Source of the DNA: Melioribacter roseus
GTDB taxonomy: Bacteria > Bacteroidota > Ignavibacteria > Ignavibacteriales > Melioribacteraceae
Direction of reading: 5' to 3'
DNA: 56,123 nucleotides
NCBI GenBank assembly: GCA_020722085.1
Contig: DYLN01000007.1
Coordinates: 1 to 56,123, forward strand
Each line of letters starts with the position of its first letter. Position 1 is the first letter of the stretch. The notes beneath the pieces are model-generated. The model was given only the letters and a program-made list of their open reading frames with translations. It was not told the DNA's origin and searched no databases. The translations under genes were made by a program, and so were the position numbers. Shown piece after piece: positions 18,024 through 26,900 of this stretch.

Positions 18024-19333
18024 AAATTATCAACTTTTCTAAATACCGGCTGTACAGGTTCGCCTTTCAGCAATTTTTTGATATTATCATTTTCAACTGC
18101 TTTTTTCAGAATAGGCAAAACATCTCTATAAGCTTCCAGCGTGTAATTTACATCGGCATCGCTGTGGGAATAACTCATGTTGTGGAATCCCTGCCATAAA
18201 ACTCCTCTGCGAATCATTTCTTGTTGTACCAGAGATTTTTGAAGAAGGGGATCGCCACCTTTAGGATCGAAATTAATTATAGAACGCCAGTTATAACCGG
18301 CTGCTTTTGTATAACCCATTTCAAGTTTAGATGCAATTTCGTTATAGCCGTCTTTAAGTTTTTTACCCATCTCGTTTAAATATTTAGGCACGTTCTTTTC
18401 TCTTAATTCTTCAATAGTAGTTTTAGCTGCTACAAGTGACAGAGCTTCGCCGCCAAATGTTGTGTAAAAGAAAACATCATTTTCAGCTAAATTCATAATT
18501 TCTTTTTTGCCGGTAAGAATTGCAATCGGCATTCCATTGGCAACGGCTTTGGAATAAGTTGCAAGATCGGGAACAATATCGAAATATTCCTGAGCGCCGC
18601 CTAACGCCATTCTAAATCCCGTCCACATTTCATCAAATATTAAAAGTGAACCGTTTTGTTTACACAGCTCTGCTAATTTATGAAGAAAGTTATCTTTTGG
18701 TTCCTGAAATACTACTGGTTCCAGAATTACTGCGGCAACATCTTCGTCCAATGAATTTTTTACTGAGTCGATATCGTTGTAATTAAATGTAAATGTTAGG
18801 TTCTGAACAGCTTCGGGAATCCCTTTATTTCTCGCAGTTACACTTATGTACCAGTCGTGCCAGCCGTGATAGCCGCAGCATAAAATTTTATTTCTTCCGG
18901 TGTAAGCGCGTGCAAGTCTAACCGCAGCACTTGCCACATCAGCGCCGGTTTTGCTGTACTTGACTGCTTCTGCATTCGGTATAATATCTCTGATCATTTC
19001 GGCAACTTCAACCTCGAGCGGGTGCATCAACGAAAAAGTAATGCCATCTTCCAGTTGTTTTTTAATTGCTTCGTCGACTTTTGGATATGCATAGCCAAGA
19101 GACAACGGACCAATTCCCATATTGAAATCAATATACTCGTTACCGTCAACATCCCATACGTGTGAACCTTTTCCTTTTACGAGATATTTTGGTGCGACGC
19201 CATTTACATACTGGGTAGGTCCCTTTGCTAATGTTTGAGTTACGGATGGAATTAATCCGAGCGCACGTTTGTAAAGTTCGTCCGATTTTGTAATGTCGGG
19301 ATAATTATTCTGTAAATTGATTTTGTTCGCCAT
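17969..19333 (-). CDS. Class III PLP aminotransferase, glutamate-1-semialdehyde aminotransferase-like
   Basis: A 454-residue PLP enzyme of the GSA aminotransferase/aminomutase branch. The fold is clear: HVWDVDGNEYIDFNMGIGP near the start, the PLP-phosphate block YSKTGADVASAAVRLARA, CGYHGWHDWY, the cofactor-Asp segment LLIFDEMWTGFR, and the Schiff-base lysine in YSKAVANGMP. True HemL is about 430 residues and stands with haem genes. Here the neighbours are sugar genes, so a role in aminating a keto-sugar or ulosonic acid is more likely. The last 17 residues (from NMKPVKKDTDF) come from a 52-base tandem repeat and are probably not functional. The gene ends next to a MITE-like element. Confidence 0.88.
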   Translation of the reverse strand: MANKINLQNNYPDITKSDELYKRALGLIPSVTQTLAKGPTQYVNGVAPKYLVKGKGSHVWDVDGNEYIDFNMGIGPLSLGYAYPKVDEAIKKQLEDGITFSLMHPLEVEVAEMIRDIIPNAEAVKYSKTGADVASAAVRLARAYTGRNKILCCGYHGWHDWYISVTARNKGIPEAVQNLTFTFNYNDIDSVKNSLDEDVAAVILEPVVFQEPKDNFLHKLAELCKQNGSLLIFDEMWTGFRMALGGAQEYFDIVPDLATYSKAVANGMPIAILTGKKEIMNLAENDVFFYTTFGGEALSLVAAKTTIEELREKNVPKYLNEMGKKLKDGYNEIASKLEMGYTKAAGYNWRSIINFDPKGGDPLLQKSLVQQEMIRRGVLWQGFHNMSYSHSDADVNYTLEAYRDVLPILKKAVENDNIKKLLKGEPVQPVFRKVDNFNMKPVKKDTDFTDFKNK

Positions 19334-19358
19334 AGCCTTATTTCAAAATTGTTATTGA

Positions 19359-20168
19359 TTAGTTATTTATTTTGTTTTTATATTCTTCGATATTTTTTAA
19401 TTCGTCCAGATGATTTTCGTACCAGTATTTGCCTGCAAATCTACCGTTTATTTTTCTTATTTCAGGTTTTCTTTCCAGCAAATTTAAAATATCGTTTAGA
19501 TCAAACGCTGGATTTAACGTATACAATTCTTCATAAACAGTTTTTATAAAAAGATAATCTTCTTCGTAATCAATTGTCCATCTTTCTGTGGTTGATAAGT
19601 CCTTTCCGGTTTCCCATTCAACATTTCCGATTCTGAAAAATTCCGGATTTTCCCAAATGTACGGGGTTGTATGTTCACGTTCAAAATTTTTTGATGACTC
19701 TTCCCATGCTTTTTTTAAGGCATTAAAAGACATTATCTCAACATCATTTCCATCGGGGTAAGTTGCCGGATGAAGATTGCTTACATAATCAAATTTGTCT
19801 GCGTGTTCCAAATAATAACTAAAAACTCTGTCGATAACATTAGGATCGATCAATGGGCAGTCGGATGGAATTTTTGCAACTGCATCGGCATTATATTTAA
19901 GTGCTGCTTTATAATGTCTGTCGAGCAGATCGCTTAAGCTGCCTCTAAAACAATCAATATTATTTTCGCCGCACAATTTTTCAATGGTATCGTCTTTTTG
20001 ATCGGTGGAAGTAGCAACAACCAAATGGCTGGTAAGTTTAGCTCTTTTAACTCTTTCGAGCATTCTGAGCAGCAAAGGTTTATCGAGAATAGGAAGCATA
20101 ACTTTGCCAGGTAATCGGGTAGAGGAAATGCGAGCTTGTACAACCGTAAGAATTTTAATTTCCGGCAT
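19359..20168 (-). CDS. SpsF-like cytidylyltransferase
   Basis: A 269-residue nucleotidyltransferase of the acylneuraminate cytidylyltransferase / SpsF family. The nucleotide-binding signature VQARISSTRLPGKVMLPI is at the N-terminus, followed by LVVATSTDQKDDTIEKL and KIPSDCPLIDPNVIDRV, where the Asp is a probable metal ligand. It most likely makes a CMP-activated acidic sugar from CTP. The short spacing to the aminotransferase (25 bases) and transferase (19 bases) genes argues for one transcript. The alternative is another CTP-using sugar activation, since SpsF substrates are poorly known. Confidence 0.88.
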   Translation of the reverse strand: MPEIKILTVVQARISSTRLPGKVMLPILDKPLLLRMLERVKRAKLTSHLVVATSTDQKDDTIEKLCGENNIDCFRGSLSDLLDRHYKAALKYNADAVAKIPSDCPLIDPNVIDRVFSYYLEHADKFDYVSNLHPATYPDGNDVEIMSFNALKKAWEESSKNFEREHTTPYIWENPEFFRIGNVEWETGKDLSTTERWTIDYEEDYLFIKTVYEELYTLNPAFDLNDILNLLERKPEIRKINGRFAGKYWYENHLDELKNIEEYKNKINN

Positions 20169-20187
20169 GATATGAAATTATCCTTCT

Positions 20188-21207
20188 TCAGATTCTAACA
20201 ACACTGTTTAATTCAATCTCTTCCTGGATTTCTTCTGCGGTAGTTCCGGGGAAATCTAAAAATCTTCTTCCTATCCTTGCGATTCTTTCCGCAGAAGTTC
20301 CGTTGTTCTGCAGCGGCATAAGTTTTTTTAATTCGTTCAGATCAAAAGACGAGTGGACTTCCTTTCCCAAAGCTAAACCGATATAAACAACAGAAGAGTA
20401 TTTTGTAATTAATACATCACAGTTTGCTATCATGTGATTAGTATCCCCATTCTGAAAAACTAAAGATCCAGGAGCATATTTATTTATTTCGCGTACTGCT
20501 CTATCGGCTTTTTCATTTGGATGCAGTTTGAAAATTAATTGTCTGCCATCTGCAATCTTGACGCACTGTTTAATAAATTTTCTTCTGTTCTCGTACCTAA
20601 ATGTTTCTCTTGCGTCAGATGTTGCTGCCAATACATAATTTTTGTAGGGGAAATTATTGGCAAGATATTTTTTTGCATTGTCGAAATTGGGAATCCCAGT
20701 TACAACTATTTTTTCTCTTTTAGCACCCTTTTTGATAAACAGTTCCTTGTATCCTTCGGAAGCCACACAAAAAATGTCATATTGATTTGACATTCCCATA
20801 GCGGAAGTGGATGCACTCCAGCGCGGAAAATTAAAATATTTTACAAGATAAAAAGCAAACTTCTCGGGGTCGGTCATCCCTTCTTGCACAAGAATTATTT
20901 TTTTGTTTTTAATGTTTTTTGGTATAAGTAAGTCCGCAGAAGTGAAAACCAAATCGTAATTGTTTTTTAAGCCTTTGTAATCTATTTGTAAATTGTGATT
21001 GTTAAGATATTCTTCGGTCTGTTTTCTGAATTTTCCTCCGAGTATAGTGAAATTTAACATTCCTTTTTTTGCTAAAAAACCAACATATCCATCATCGTAA
21101 TAAGGTGAAAACCAGCAGTCATAATCAGAAAGATGCTTTGATATTTCATGCATCATTGTAGTTTGATTCAAAGAACCGCCGATAAATAGTATTTTCTTTT
21201 TCATCAT
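20188..21207 (-). CDS. SpsB/TagB-like GT-B transferase (putative glycosyl- or glycerophosphotransferase)
   Basis: A 339-residue protein with a GT-B-like two-domain pattern: MKKKILFIGGSLNQTTMMHEI at the start and a C-terminal donor-binding region with FKLHPNEKADRAVREI, NHMIANCDVLITKYSSVVYIGLALGKEV. The HPNE and sTKYSSV blocks resemble CDP-glycerol glycerophosphotransferases and capsule transferases. It should use an activated sugar or polyol in surface polymer assembly; given its neighbour it may transfer the CMP-sugar product. ATG at 21207 is favoured over upstream codons because AAGGA precedes it, with a rather long spacing of 11 bases. It is the first gene of the minus-strand cluster. Confidence 0.72.
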   Translation of the reverse strand: MMKKKILFIGGSLNQTTMMHEISKHLSDYDCWFSPYYDDGYVGFLAKKGMLNFTILGGKFRKQTEEYLNNHNLQIDYKGLKNNYDLVFTSADLLIPKNIKNKKIILVQEGMTDPEKFAFYLVKYFNFPRWSASTSAMGMSNQYDIFCVASEGYKELFIKKGAKREKIVVTGIPNFDNAKKYLANNFPYKNYVLAATSDARETFRYENRRKFIKQCVKIADGRQLIFKLHPNEKADRAVREINKYAPGSLVFQNGDTNHMIANCDVLITKYSSVVYIGLALGKEVHSSFDLNELKKLMPLQNNGTSAERIARIGRRFLDFPGTTAEEIQEEIELNSVVRI

Positions 21208-21434
21208 AAAAGTGTCCGTCCTTATGAGGTTATCAATATACAACTTTTATTTATCGATTGGTAATGTCGAAATGCTTCCAGCTTTTGGAAAGCCGGAATC
21301 TCTCAAAATTTTCGATACTAAAGTAAAAAATCTGATCGGTAATATGAAACACTTAATAATTTGTTAACAGTCAATTTAATTGCCGTTAACAATAAATACT
21401 TAGCTTTTGTTTCTGATTTTTATAAGATGAAAAG

Positions 21435-22379
21435 ATGAAAATTGCTCATATATCGGATCTTCATTTATCCGGCAGCTATAAGAGAAAAAATATTTCCGCG
21501 TTAAAAAGAGTGATAAAACACGCACTTGAAAACGGAGCCGATCATTTTGTTTTTACGGGCGATATTGCCGATAATGCTGAGGAAAATGATTTTTTGTTAT
21601 TCAGAAAAATTCTTGAAAGGTTTAATCTGCTGAGCAGTGATAAAACTTCGATAGTAATAGGCAACCACGATATTTTTGGAGGTGCACAGACTGCTGAAGA
21701 TGTTGTGAATTTTCCATATAGATGTTTGAAGACAAATTATGCAGAAAAAGTAAAACTCTTCACTTCATTTTTTAAAGAATTGTTTGTTGATACCGTTCGT
21801 CCCGGCACAAATGAATTTTTCCCTTATGCTAAAGAATTGAGAAATACTGTTCTATTTGGCGTTAATTCCATAGACCGATATTCTAGAATTAAAAATCCTT
21901 TTGCTTCTAACGGAAGGGTTTCCCGGGAACAAAAAGAAAAATTAACTCTGCTGCTGGAACAGTTTAAATCAACAACGAAAAAGAAAATTCTGATGATACA
22001 TCATCACTTTTATAAAAAGAAAGACGAGACAGCCACTTCGGAAAGCGCGTTGTGGGATAAGATTGAAAGTTATACAATGAAATTGAGAGGGAAAAAGAAA
22101 CTGTTTAAGATTTTTCAAGAGGGGGGAATAGAACTTGTACTGCACGGACACAGTCATGAAATTAGAGATTATCAAAGAAAAGGAATCCGTTTTCTAAATG
22201 CAGGTGCATCAATCGAAGGGAAAACGAAAATACCGTCGTATTTTATCATTGATGATGAAAGCCTACATGATGGCAAGGCAGGCAAATCTTTTAGTGTAGA
22301 ACTTAAAAGTATTCCTGGAATAAAAGAAGCCGCATTCATTCGGCAACAGAAAGAATTTGTTTTGGTAGTTGAGTCATAA
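21435..22379 (+). CDS. Calcineurin-like metallophosphoesterase
   Basis: A 314-residue cytoplasmic protein with all metallophosphoesterase motifs: ISDLHLSG (Asp-x-His), FTGDIAD (Gly-Asp), IGNHDIF (Asn-His-Asp), MIHHHF and HGHSHE. It hydrolyses a phosphate ester with two metal ions; substrates of this branch (CpdA-like and others) range from cyclic nucleotides to lipid headgroups, and nothing here decides between them. It is divergent from the sugar cluster, 227 bases away, and followed by an oxidoreductase gene on the same strand after 86 bases. Confidence 0.88.
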   Translation: MKIAHISDLHLSGSYKRKNISALKRVIKHALENGADHFVFTGDIADNAEENDFLLFRKILERFNLLSSDKTSIVIGNHDIFGGAQTAEDVVNFPYRCLKTNYAEKVKLFTSFFKELFVDTVRPGTNEFFPYAKELRNTVLFGVNSIDRYSRIKNPFASNGRVSREQKEKLTLLLEQFKSTTKKKILMIHHHFYKKKDETATSESALWDKIESYTMKLRGKKKLFKIFQEGGIELVLHGHSHEIRDYQRKGIRFLNAGASIEGKTKIPSYFIIDDESLHDGKAGKSFSVELKSIPGIKEAAFIRQQKEFVLVVES

Positions 22380-22465
22380 ATCTAAAAGTTGAATCTCGTA
22401 GAGCTAAGTTGAAGTATTCCTCATAATAATTTATTATTTGCTTGGTCAAAAATTTTAATGTGTTT

Positions 22466-23524
22466 ATGTCTTCCGGTAAAAAGGGGGTCTTGGTTTATGG
22501 CGCAAACGGCTATTCTGCAAATCTGATAATTAATGAATTAGCCAAGCGAAACATTAGACCGATGCTTGCTGGAAGAAATGAACAAACCGTAAAAAAATCT
22601 GCTGAAAAATATAATCTGCCGTACAAAATATTTGACCTTACTAATGAAGAAAAAATAATTGAGAACATTAAAGACTTTCATACACTTCTTAACTGTGCCG
22701 GTCCTTTTAAGTACACTGCAAAAAATCTTGTTGAAGCATGTTTGAAAGCAGGTGTAAATTATCTCGATATAGCCGGTGAAATTGAAGTATTGCAAACAGC
22801 ATTTGAAAAAGACCAAGCCGCAAAAGATGCAGGAATTGTAATTCTGCCCGGAGCCGGTTTTGATGTAATTCCTACTGATTGTCTTTCAAAGAAACTTGCC
22901 TTAATAATGCCTGACGCAAAATATTTAATGCTTGGCTTGCTGAATAAAAGAGGCAAAATTTCGAGAGGAACGTGGCTTACAACAATTGAAGTCTTATCTG
23001 CCGCCGGTAAAATAAGAAAGAACGGGATCTTAGTTGATTCACCGATTGGAGAATATAAAATCAAATTGGTAAATGATCGAATCAAATTTTACGGCATTTC
23101 TATTCCATGGGGTGACGTTTATACTTCATATTATTCGACTGGAATTCCGAATACAACTTTTTATTTCGCCGTTCCCATGTTACTGTATTATTTTACTTGG
23201 ATTATTCCCGCGGTTAAAAAAATAATTTCAATAGGATATGTGAAAAAAATAATTGATTCATTTATCCGGCAGAACACTTACGGTCCTACTGAAAAGAGCA
23301 GGAATAAAACAAAAACAATCATCTGGGGACGGGTAGTAAACGAAAATGGAGAAGTTTATGAAGAAGCTTACAGAGTAATGGAAGCATACAATTTAACTGC
23401 TGCTGGTGCTGCAGAAGCTGTCTTAAGAATTTTAAATAATAATCTTAAACCGGGGACTCACACTCCATCCAATGTTTTGGGATATACATTTTTGAATCAA
23501 TTTATTCTCGAAAGGATTATTTAG
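22466..23524 (+). CDS. Saccharopine dehydrogenase-like NAD(P)-binding protein (trans-acting enoyl reductase type)
   Basis: A 352-residue protein with a Rossmann nucleotide motif at the start (VLVYGANGYSANLI), the family segment TLLNCAGPFKYTAKNLVEACLKAGVNYLDIAGE, and GAGFDVIPTDCLS. These blocks match the saccharopine dehydrogenase NADP-binding family, whose bacterial members include trans-acting enoyl reductases. A hydrophobic stretch around 235-260 may anchor it to membrane. ATG at 22466 is chosen; a TTG eight codons upstream adds residues that do not fit. Its last eight bases overlap the convergent YwqK gene. Substrate unknown. Confidence 0.82.
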   Translation: MSSGKKGVLVYGANGYSANLIINELAKRNIRPMLAGRNEQTVKKSAEKYNLPYKIFDLTNEEKIIENIKDFHTLLNCAGPFKYTAKNLVEACLKAGVNYLDIAGEIEVLQTAFEKDQAAKDAGIVILPGAGFDVIPTDCLSKKLALIMPDAKYLMLGLLNKRGKISRGTWLTTIEVLSAAGKIRKNGILVDSPIGEYKIKLVNDRIKFYGISIPWGDVYTSYYSTGIPNTTFYFAVPMLLYYFTWIIPAVKKIISIGYVKKIIDSFIRQNTYGPTEKSRNKTKTIIWGRVVNENGEVYEEAYRVMEAYNLTAAGAAEAVLRILNNNLKPGTHTPSNVLGYTFLNQFILERII

Positions 23525-24851
23525 GCAAATTACCGTTCAAAACATTTTCAGAAATTTTACTGCCTGTAGAATCATATAAAGTTTCTTTTATCAGATCATC
23601 GTTTTTATATTCTGCTTCCCGTTTAATCATTCCATTTTGAAAATAAGTATAATAAGTGCCTTCGAGCATGTTGTTTTTGTAAGTCACAAAATCGGAGATT
23701 TCTCCGTTTTGATAATACCACTTTGAAATTCCGTCTTTCAATCCGTTGTAATAATATTCTTCGGCATAAAGTTTCCCGTTTTGATAATAAGTTTTGACAT
23801 TGCCTTGCAGCTTGTCGTTTTTATAAAATCCTTCGGATTTTAATTCGCCGGAATCATAAAATTTTTTGAATGGTCCGTTTTTTAAGCCGTCTTGGTAGTT
23901 TAATTCTTCAATTTTGATCCCATCTGTACTATAAATTTCCGCATGTCCATCTTTCTTGTTGTTCTTATATTCAGCAATTTCAGAAAGAATTCCGGTATCG
24001 TGATAAAAATAAGCTGTGCCCTCAACTTTGTCGTCAACGTAATTAAGAACTGATTTCAGAAAACCTGTGGGATAATAGTTTTTGATGATGCCGTTTTTTT
24101 TGCCTTCTTTGAATTTTAATTCGGCGCGCATAATTCCGTCGTCGTAAAAATCGTTGAAGTTTTCCTCGACCTTATCGAATTTGCCGGCTATATCATAGCG
24201 GATTCGTTTAACAATTTGTCCGTTATTGTAAGTATCGATCACTTTGATTGAGCCGTCTGGATAATAAATGTATGAAGTGCCGTCGAGTCTATCGTTTTTG
24301 TAATTTGCTTCCAATGCAACCTGTCCGAAGTCGTAATAAACACGCGATATGCCTTCAAGCTTGTCGTTGACATAATTTCTTTCTACTTCAAGTTTGCCGG
24401 TTTCATAAAAAATTTTTGATAAGCCGTTGAGTTTTCCTTTATGATAATTCCAGATTGCTTCCAATTCACCGCTTTTATAATATGTTTTGCAGAATCCTTC
24501 CAGAGTATCGTTCACATAATTTGGCTCTGCCCATAATTCGCCGGACTCATAATACCATTTTGAAATGCCCTGTAGTTTCCCGTGTACATAATTCCATTCC
24601 ATACTTTTTGTGCCGTCTTCAAAATACCATGTGGATGTTCCGTCTTCTTTCCCGTTTTTGTAAATCCAGTTTTTCCACAGTTGCCCGTTCTGGTAATATT
24701 CTTTGTAGTAGCCGTTCAATTCGTTGTTAATATATTCACCTTCAATTTTCAATTGCCCGTTTGGATAATATTCTTTTCTGATTTCCTGTGCTGTGCACAA
24801 TGAAATTGATACTAAAAATAATAGGGGGGCAAAGAGTTTAATGTTATTCAT
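23517..24851 (-). CDS. Exported MORN/YwqK-type repeat protein
   Basis: A 444-residue secreted protein with a signal peptide (FAPLLFLVSISLCTAQ) followed by about 18 repeats of roughly 23 residues of the form G-x-x-K-x-Y-Y-x-N/S-G-x-L-x-x-E-x-x-Y-x-N-x-x-L-x-G. This is the MORN-variant repeat of the YwqK family, building an elongated beta-sheet structure. Some family members are annotated as antitoxins, but the signal peptide and length here fit a surface or periplasmic binding protein better. It is convergent with, and overlaps, the oxidoreductase gene. Confidence 0.85.
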   Translation of the reverse strand: MNNIKLFAPLLFLVSISLCTAQEIRKEYYPNGQLKIEGEYINNELNGYYKEYYQNGQLWKNWIYKNGKEDGTSTWYFEDGTKSMEWNYVHGKLQGISKWYYESGELWAEPNYVNDTLEGFCKTYYKSGELEAIWNYHKGKLNGLSKIFYETGKLEVERNYVNDKLEGISRVYYDFGQVALEANYKNDRLDGTSYIYYPDGSIKVIDTYNNGQIVKRIRYDIAGKFDKVEENFNDFYDDGIMRAELKFKEGKKNGIIKNYYPTGFLKSVLNYVDDKVEGTAYFYHDTGILSEIAEYKNNKKDGHAEIYSTDGIKIEELNYQDGLKNGPFKKFYDSGELKSEGFYKNDKLQGNVKTYYQNGKLYAEEYYYNGLKDGISKWYYQNGEISDFVTYKNNMLEGTYYTYFQNGMIKREAEYKNDDLIKETLYDSTGSKISENVLNGNLPK

Positions 24852-24997
24852 TGTTAATTAAGGAATTTTTTTAACTGGAAAACTAAAGAAATCTGATAAG
24901 AATTTATAAGGGTAAAAATTTGTGTCATGTGGATTATTATTAGTGGCATAATAGACTGGCTAATCGTTAAATTTTGTGTAAGAAAATAGAGTAGAAA

Positions 24998-25402
24998 ATG
25001 CACACAACGAAAATCAAAGTTTTTTTTTACGACGCAGATCCGGCAGGTATAATTTTTTATTCTAACATTTTCAAATTTGCTCATTCGGCGTACGAAGAAT
25101 TTATGAGAAGTCTTAAGACCGAAAAAAATTTTTTCTTTGATCGGGATTATGTGTTACCGATAATTCATACCGAAGCTGATTACCTGCAGCCAATTAAACC
25201 GGGTGATGAACTCGAAATAAAGCTTGAAGTTTCACGGTTGAAAAAATTTTCTTTCGAGTTGAGCTATACTTTTTATAATTCAAATAAAGAGATAACCGCG
25301 AAAGTAAAGACGGTTCATGTTTGCGTGGATAAGAAGAATTTTAAAAAGATAGAAATGCCGGAAGAACTATACCGGAAGTTGAATGATATATTAACGATTT
25401 AG
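24998..25402 (+). CDS. menI: Hotdog-fold acyl-CoA thioesterase, probable DHNA-CoA thioesterase
   Basis: A 134-residue single-domain hotdog protein of the 4-hydroxybenzoyl-CoA thioesterase/YbgC family. The catalytic Asp14 lies in YDADPAGIIFYSN, nearly the same as the DPAGIV block of the Pseudomonas enzyme. It faces the end of the menaquinone operon with only 22 bases between the stop codons, and that pathway needs a thioesterase to release 1,4-dihydroxy-2-naphthoate from its CoA ester after MenB. I infer that role from position; a general acyl-CoA thioesterase is the alternative. Confidence 0.75.
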   Translation: MHTTKIKVFFYDADPAGIIFYSNIFKFAHSAYEEFMRSLKTEKNFFFDRDYVLPIIHTEADYLQPIKPGDELEIKLEVSRLKKFSFELSYTFYNSNKEITAKVKTVHVCVDKKNFKKIEMPEELYRKLNDILTI

Positions 25403-25424
25403 ATGTTCCCCCTAGAATTAACAG

Positions 25425-26900
25425 CTAATTGTTGATTCTTTTTATTAATTCGTTTTTCATAACTTTTCCAAGTTCCGTCCTTGGCAGTTCTTTTAAAAAC
25501 AAAAACTTTTTCGGGATTTTGTAGCCGGCTATGGATTTTTTCAGAAAAGTTTTTAATTCTTCTTTGTCAATGGAAAAATTTTCTTCAGCAATTACTGCGG
25601 CACAAACAATTTGCCCCCATTCTTTATTTTCGGTTCCGAATACATAGGATTCTTTTACGCCTTTAAATTTTTCGATTGCGTTTTTTACCTCTGTCGGATC
25701 AACATTTTCTCCGCCGGTAACAATTAAGTCTTCTCTTTTTGCTTGAATGTAAATGTAGCCGTCATCATCTAAATAACCAATATCGCCGGTATAAAAATAG
25801 CCGTCCCTTAATTTTTCATCTGTTATTTTTTTGTTTTTGTAATATTCTTTAAATAAATATCTACTCCGAATAACAACTTCTCCCAGTTTACTTTCATGTG
25901 GCAATTTTTTAATAGAAAAACTATTACCTAAAAGAGGCCTGCCAGAAGATGAGGGTTTATTTAATATTTCTTCGGGTAAAATTGCTGCAGTCATTGAGCA
26001 TGTTTCGGTTGAACCGTAGACTTTAATAATATGCCATGATCTTTTTACGGCATTTAGGCTTAAATCTTTGTCAACGGGTCCGCCGCCGACAAAAATATAT
26101 TTTAAGCTTTTGGGTGTATAAGATCTTTTTTCTAAAAAATCCTTCAAAGTTTTTCCCACAATAGAAATATAGTTTACCCCGTACTTGTCTATTGCTTTAA
26201 GCAGGTAATCTGACGAGAAAGATTCCGGCAGCACAACTGCACTTCCCGTAAGCAGAGTACGGACGAAGATCATGAAACCGCCGATGTGATAAAATGGAAG
26301 AGATGCTAAAAATTTATCTCCAGTTTTCAGATTTATTATTGAGTCTGCAGCTTCAGCACTGTAAAACAGACCTCGAAAAGTATGCACGACAGCTTTGGGC
26401 TTGCCGCTGGAACCGGACGTAAACATAATAAGAGCATTGTTATTGGCATTAAACGTAGATTGTAGATTTTCGGTTTTTCGCTTTTGCTTAAAATCAAATT
26501 TGAATTCTGCAGCATTTGGGAGATCTTTGAACGAAGGAAATAATTTGTGATGAATCAAAACAATCTTAGCATCTGAAAATTCTATATTTCTTTTTAATTC
26601 GTTCCCAGTAAGTTTTATGTTCAGCGGTACGGGTACAGCATTTAGTTTCCAGAGAGCAAAGATTAACAGCATAAATTCAAGTGTGTTTTCAGAGAGAACA
26701 GCAGCATTGTCATTTTCTTTAATACCGAGTTTTTTTAAGAATGAACAAACACTATTTACGCTTTTCGAAAGTTCCGCATAAGTTAATTTTCCCGAGCTGC
26801 TGATCACCGCTAAATTGCTGCCGGATAATTGCTCTTGTTGGTCCAGCCAAAAATTATTACTTGCCCCGATAAAAATGTCGGGGTTGGAAATATTAATCAT
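25425..26900 (-). CDS. menE: o-Succinylbenzoate-CoA ligase
   Basis: Activates o-succinylbenzoate to its CoA ester with ATP. The 491-residue ANL-family enzyme has the P-loop-like motif MFTSGSSGKPKAVVH, the A5 block VYGSTETCSM, the A7 block YFYTGDIGYLD and hinge A8 with the C-terminal catalytic lysine near ELPRTELGKVMKNEL. Placement after menC, with a four-base overlap of stop and start, assigns it as MenE rather than another acyl-CoA ligase. It is the last gene of the men operon. Confidence 0.93.
   Translation of the reverse strand: MINISNPDIFIGASNNFWLDQQEQLSGSNLAVISSSGKLTYAELSKSVNSVCSFLKKLGIKENDNAAVLSENTLEFMLLIFALWKLNAVPVPLNIKLTGNELKRNIEFSDAKIVLIHHKLFPSFKDLPNAAEFKFDFKQKRKTENLQSTFNANNNALIMFTSGSSGKPKAVVHTFRGLFYSAEAADSIINLKTGDKFLASLPFYHIGGFMIFVRTLLTGSAVVLPESFSSDYLLKAIDKYGVNYISIVGKTLKDFLEKRSYTPKSLKYIFVGGGPVDKDLSLNAVKRSWHIIKVYGSTETCSMTAAILPEEILNKPSSSGRPLLGNSFSIKKLPHESKLGEVVIRSRYLFKEYYKNKKITDEKLRDGYFYTGDIGYLDDDGYIYIQAKREDLIVTGGENVDPTEVKNAIEKFKGVKESYVFGTENKEWGQIVCAAVIAEENFSIDKEELKTFLKKSIAGYKIPKKFLFLKELPRTELGKVMKNELIKRINN

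Noticed and set aside
17969-19333. HemL (glutamate-1-semialdehyde aminomutase of tetrapyrrole synthesis)
   Set aside because: Same family, but neighbours are all surface-sugar genes and no haem gene is near. Not fully excluded, since family and catalytic motifs match.
23517-24851. DNA repeat array or CRISPR-like pattern
   Set aside because: The repeats are protein repeats in a continuous coding frame and differ at DNA level.
25403-25445. Terminator between the thioesterase and menE
   Set aside because: AATTAACA/TGTTGATT can form a weak stem followed by a short T-tract, but it overlaps the end of menE and includes a G-T pair. Too weak to annotate.
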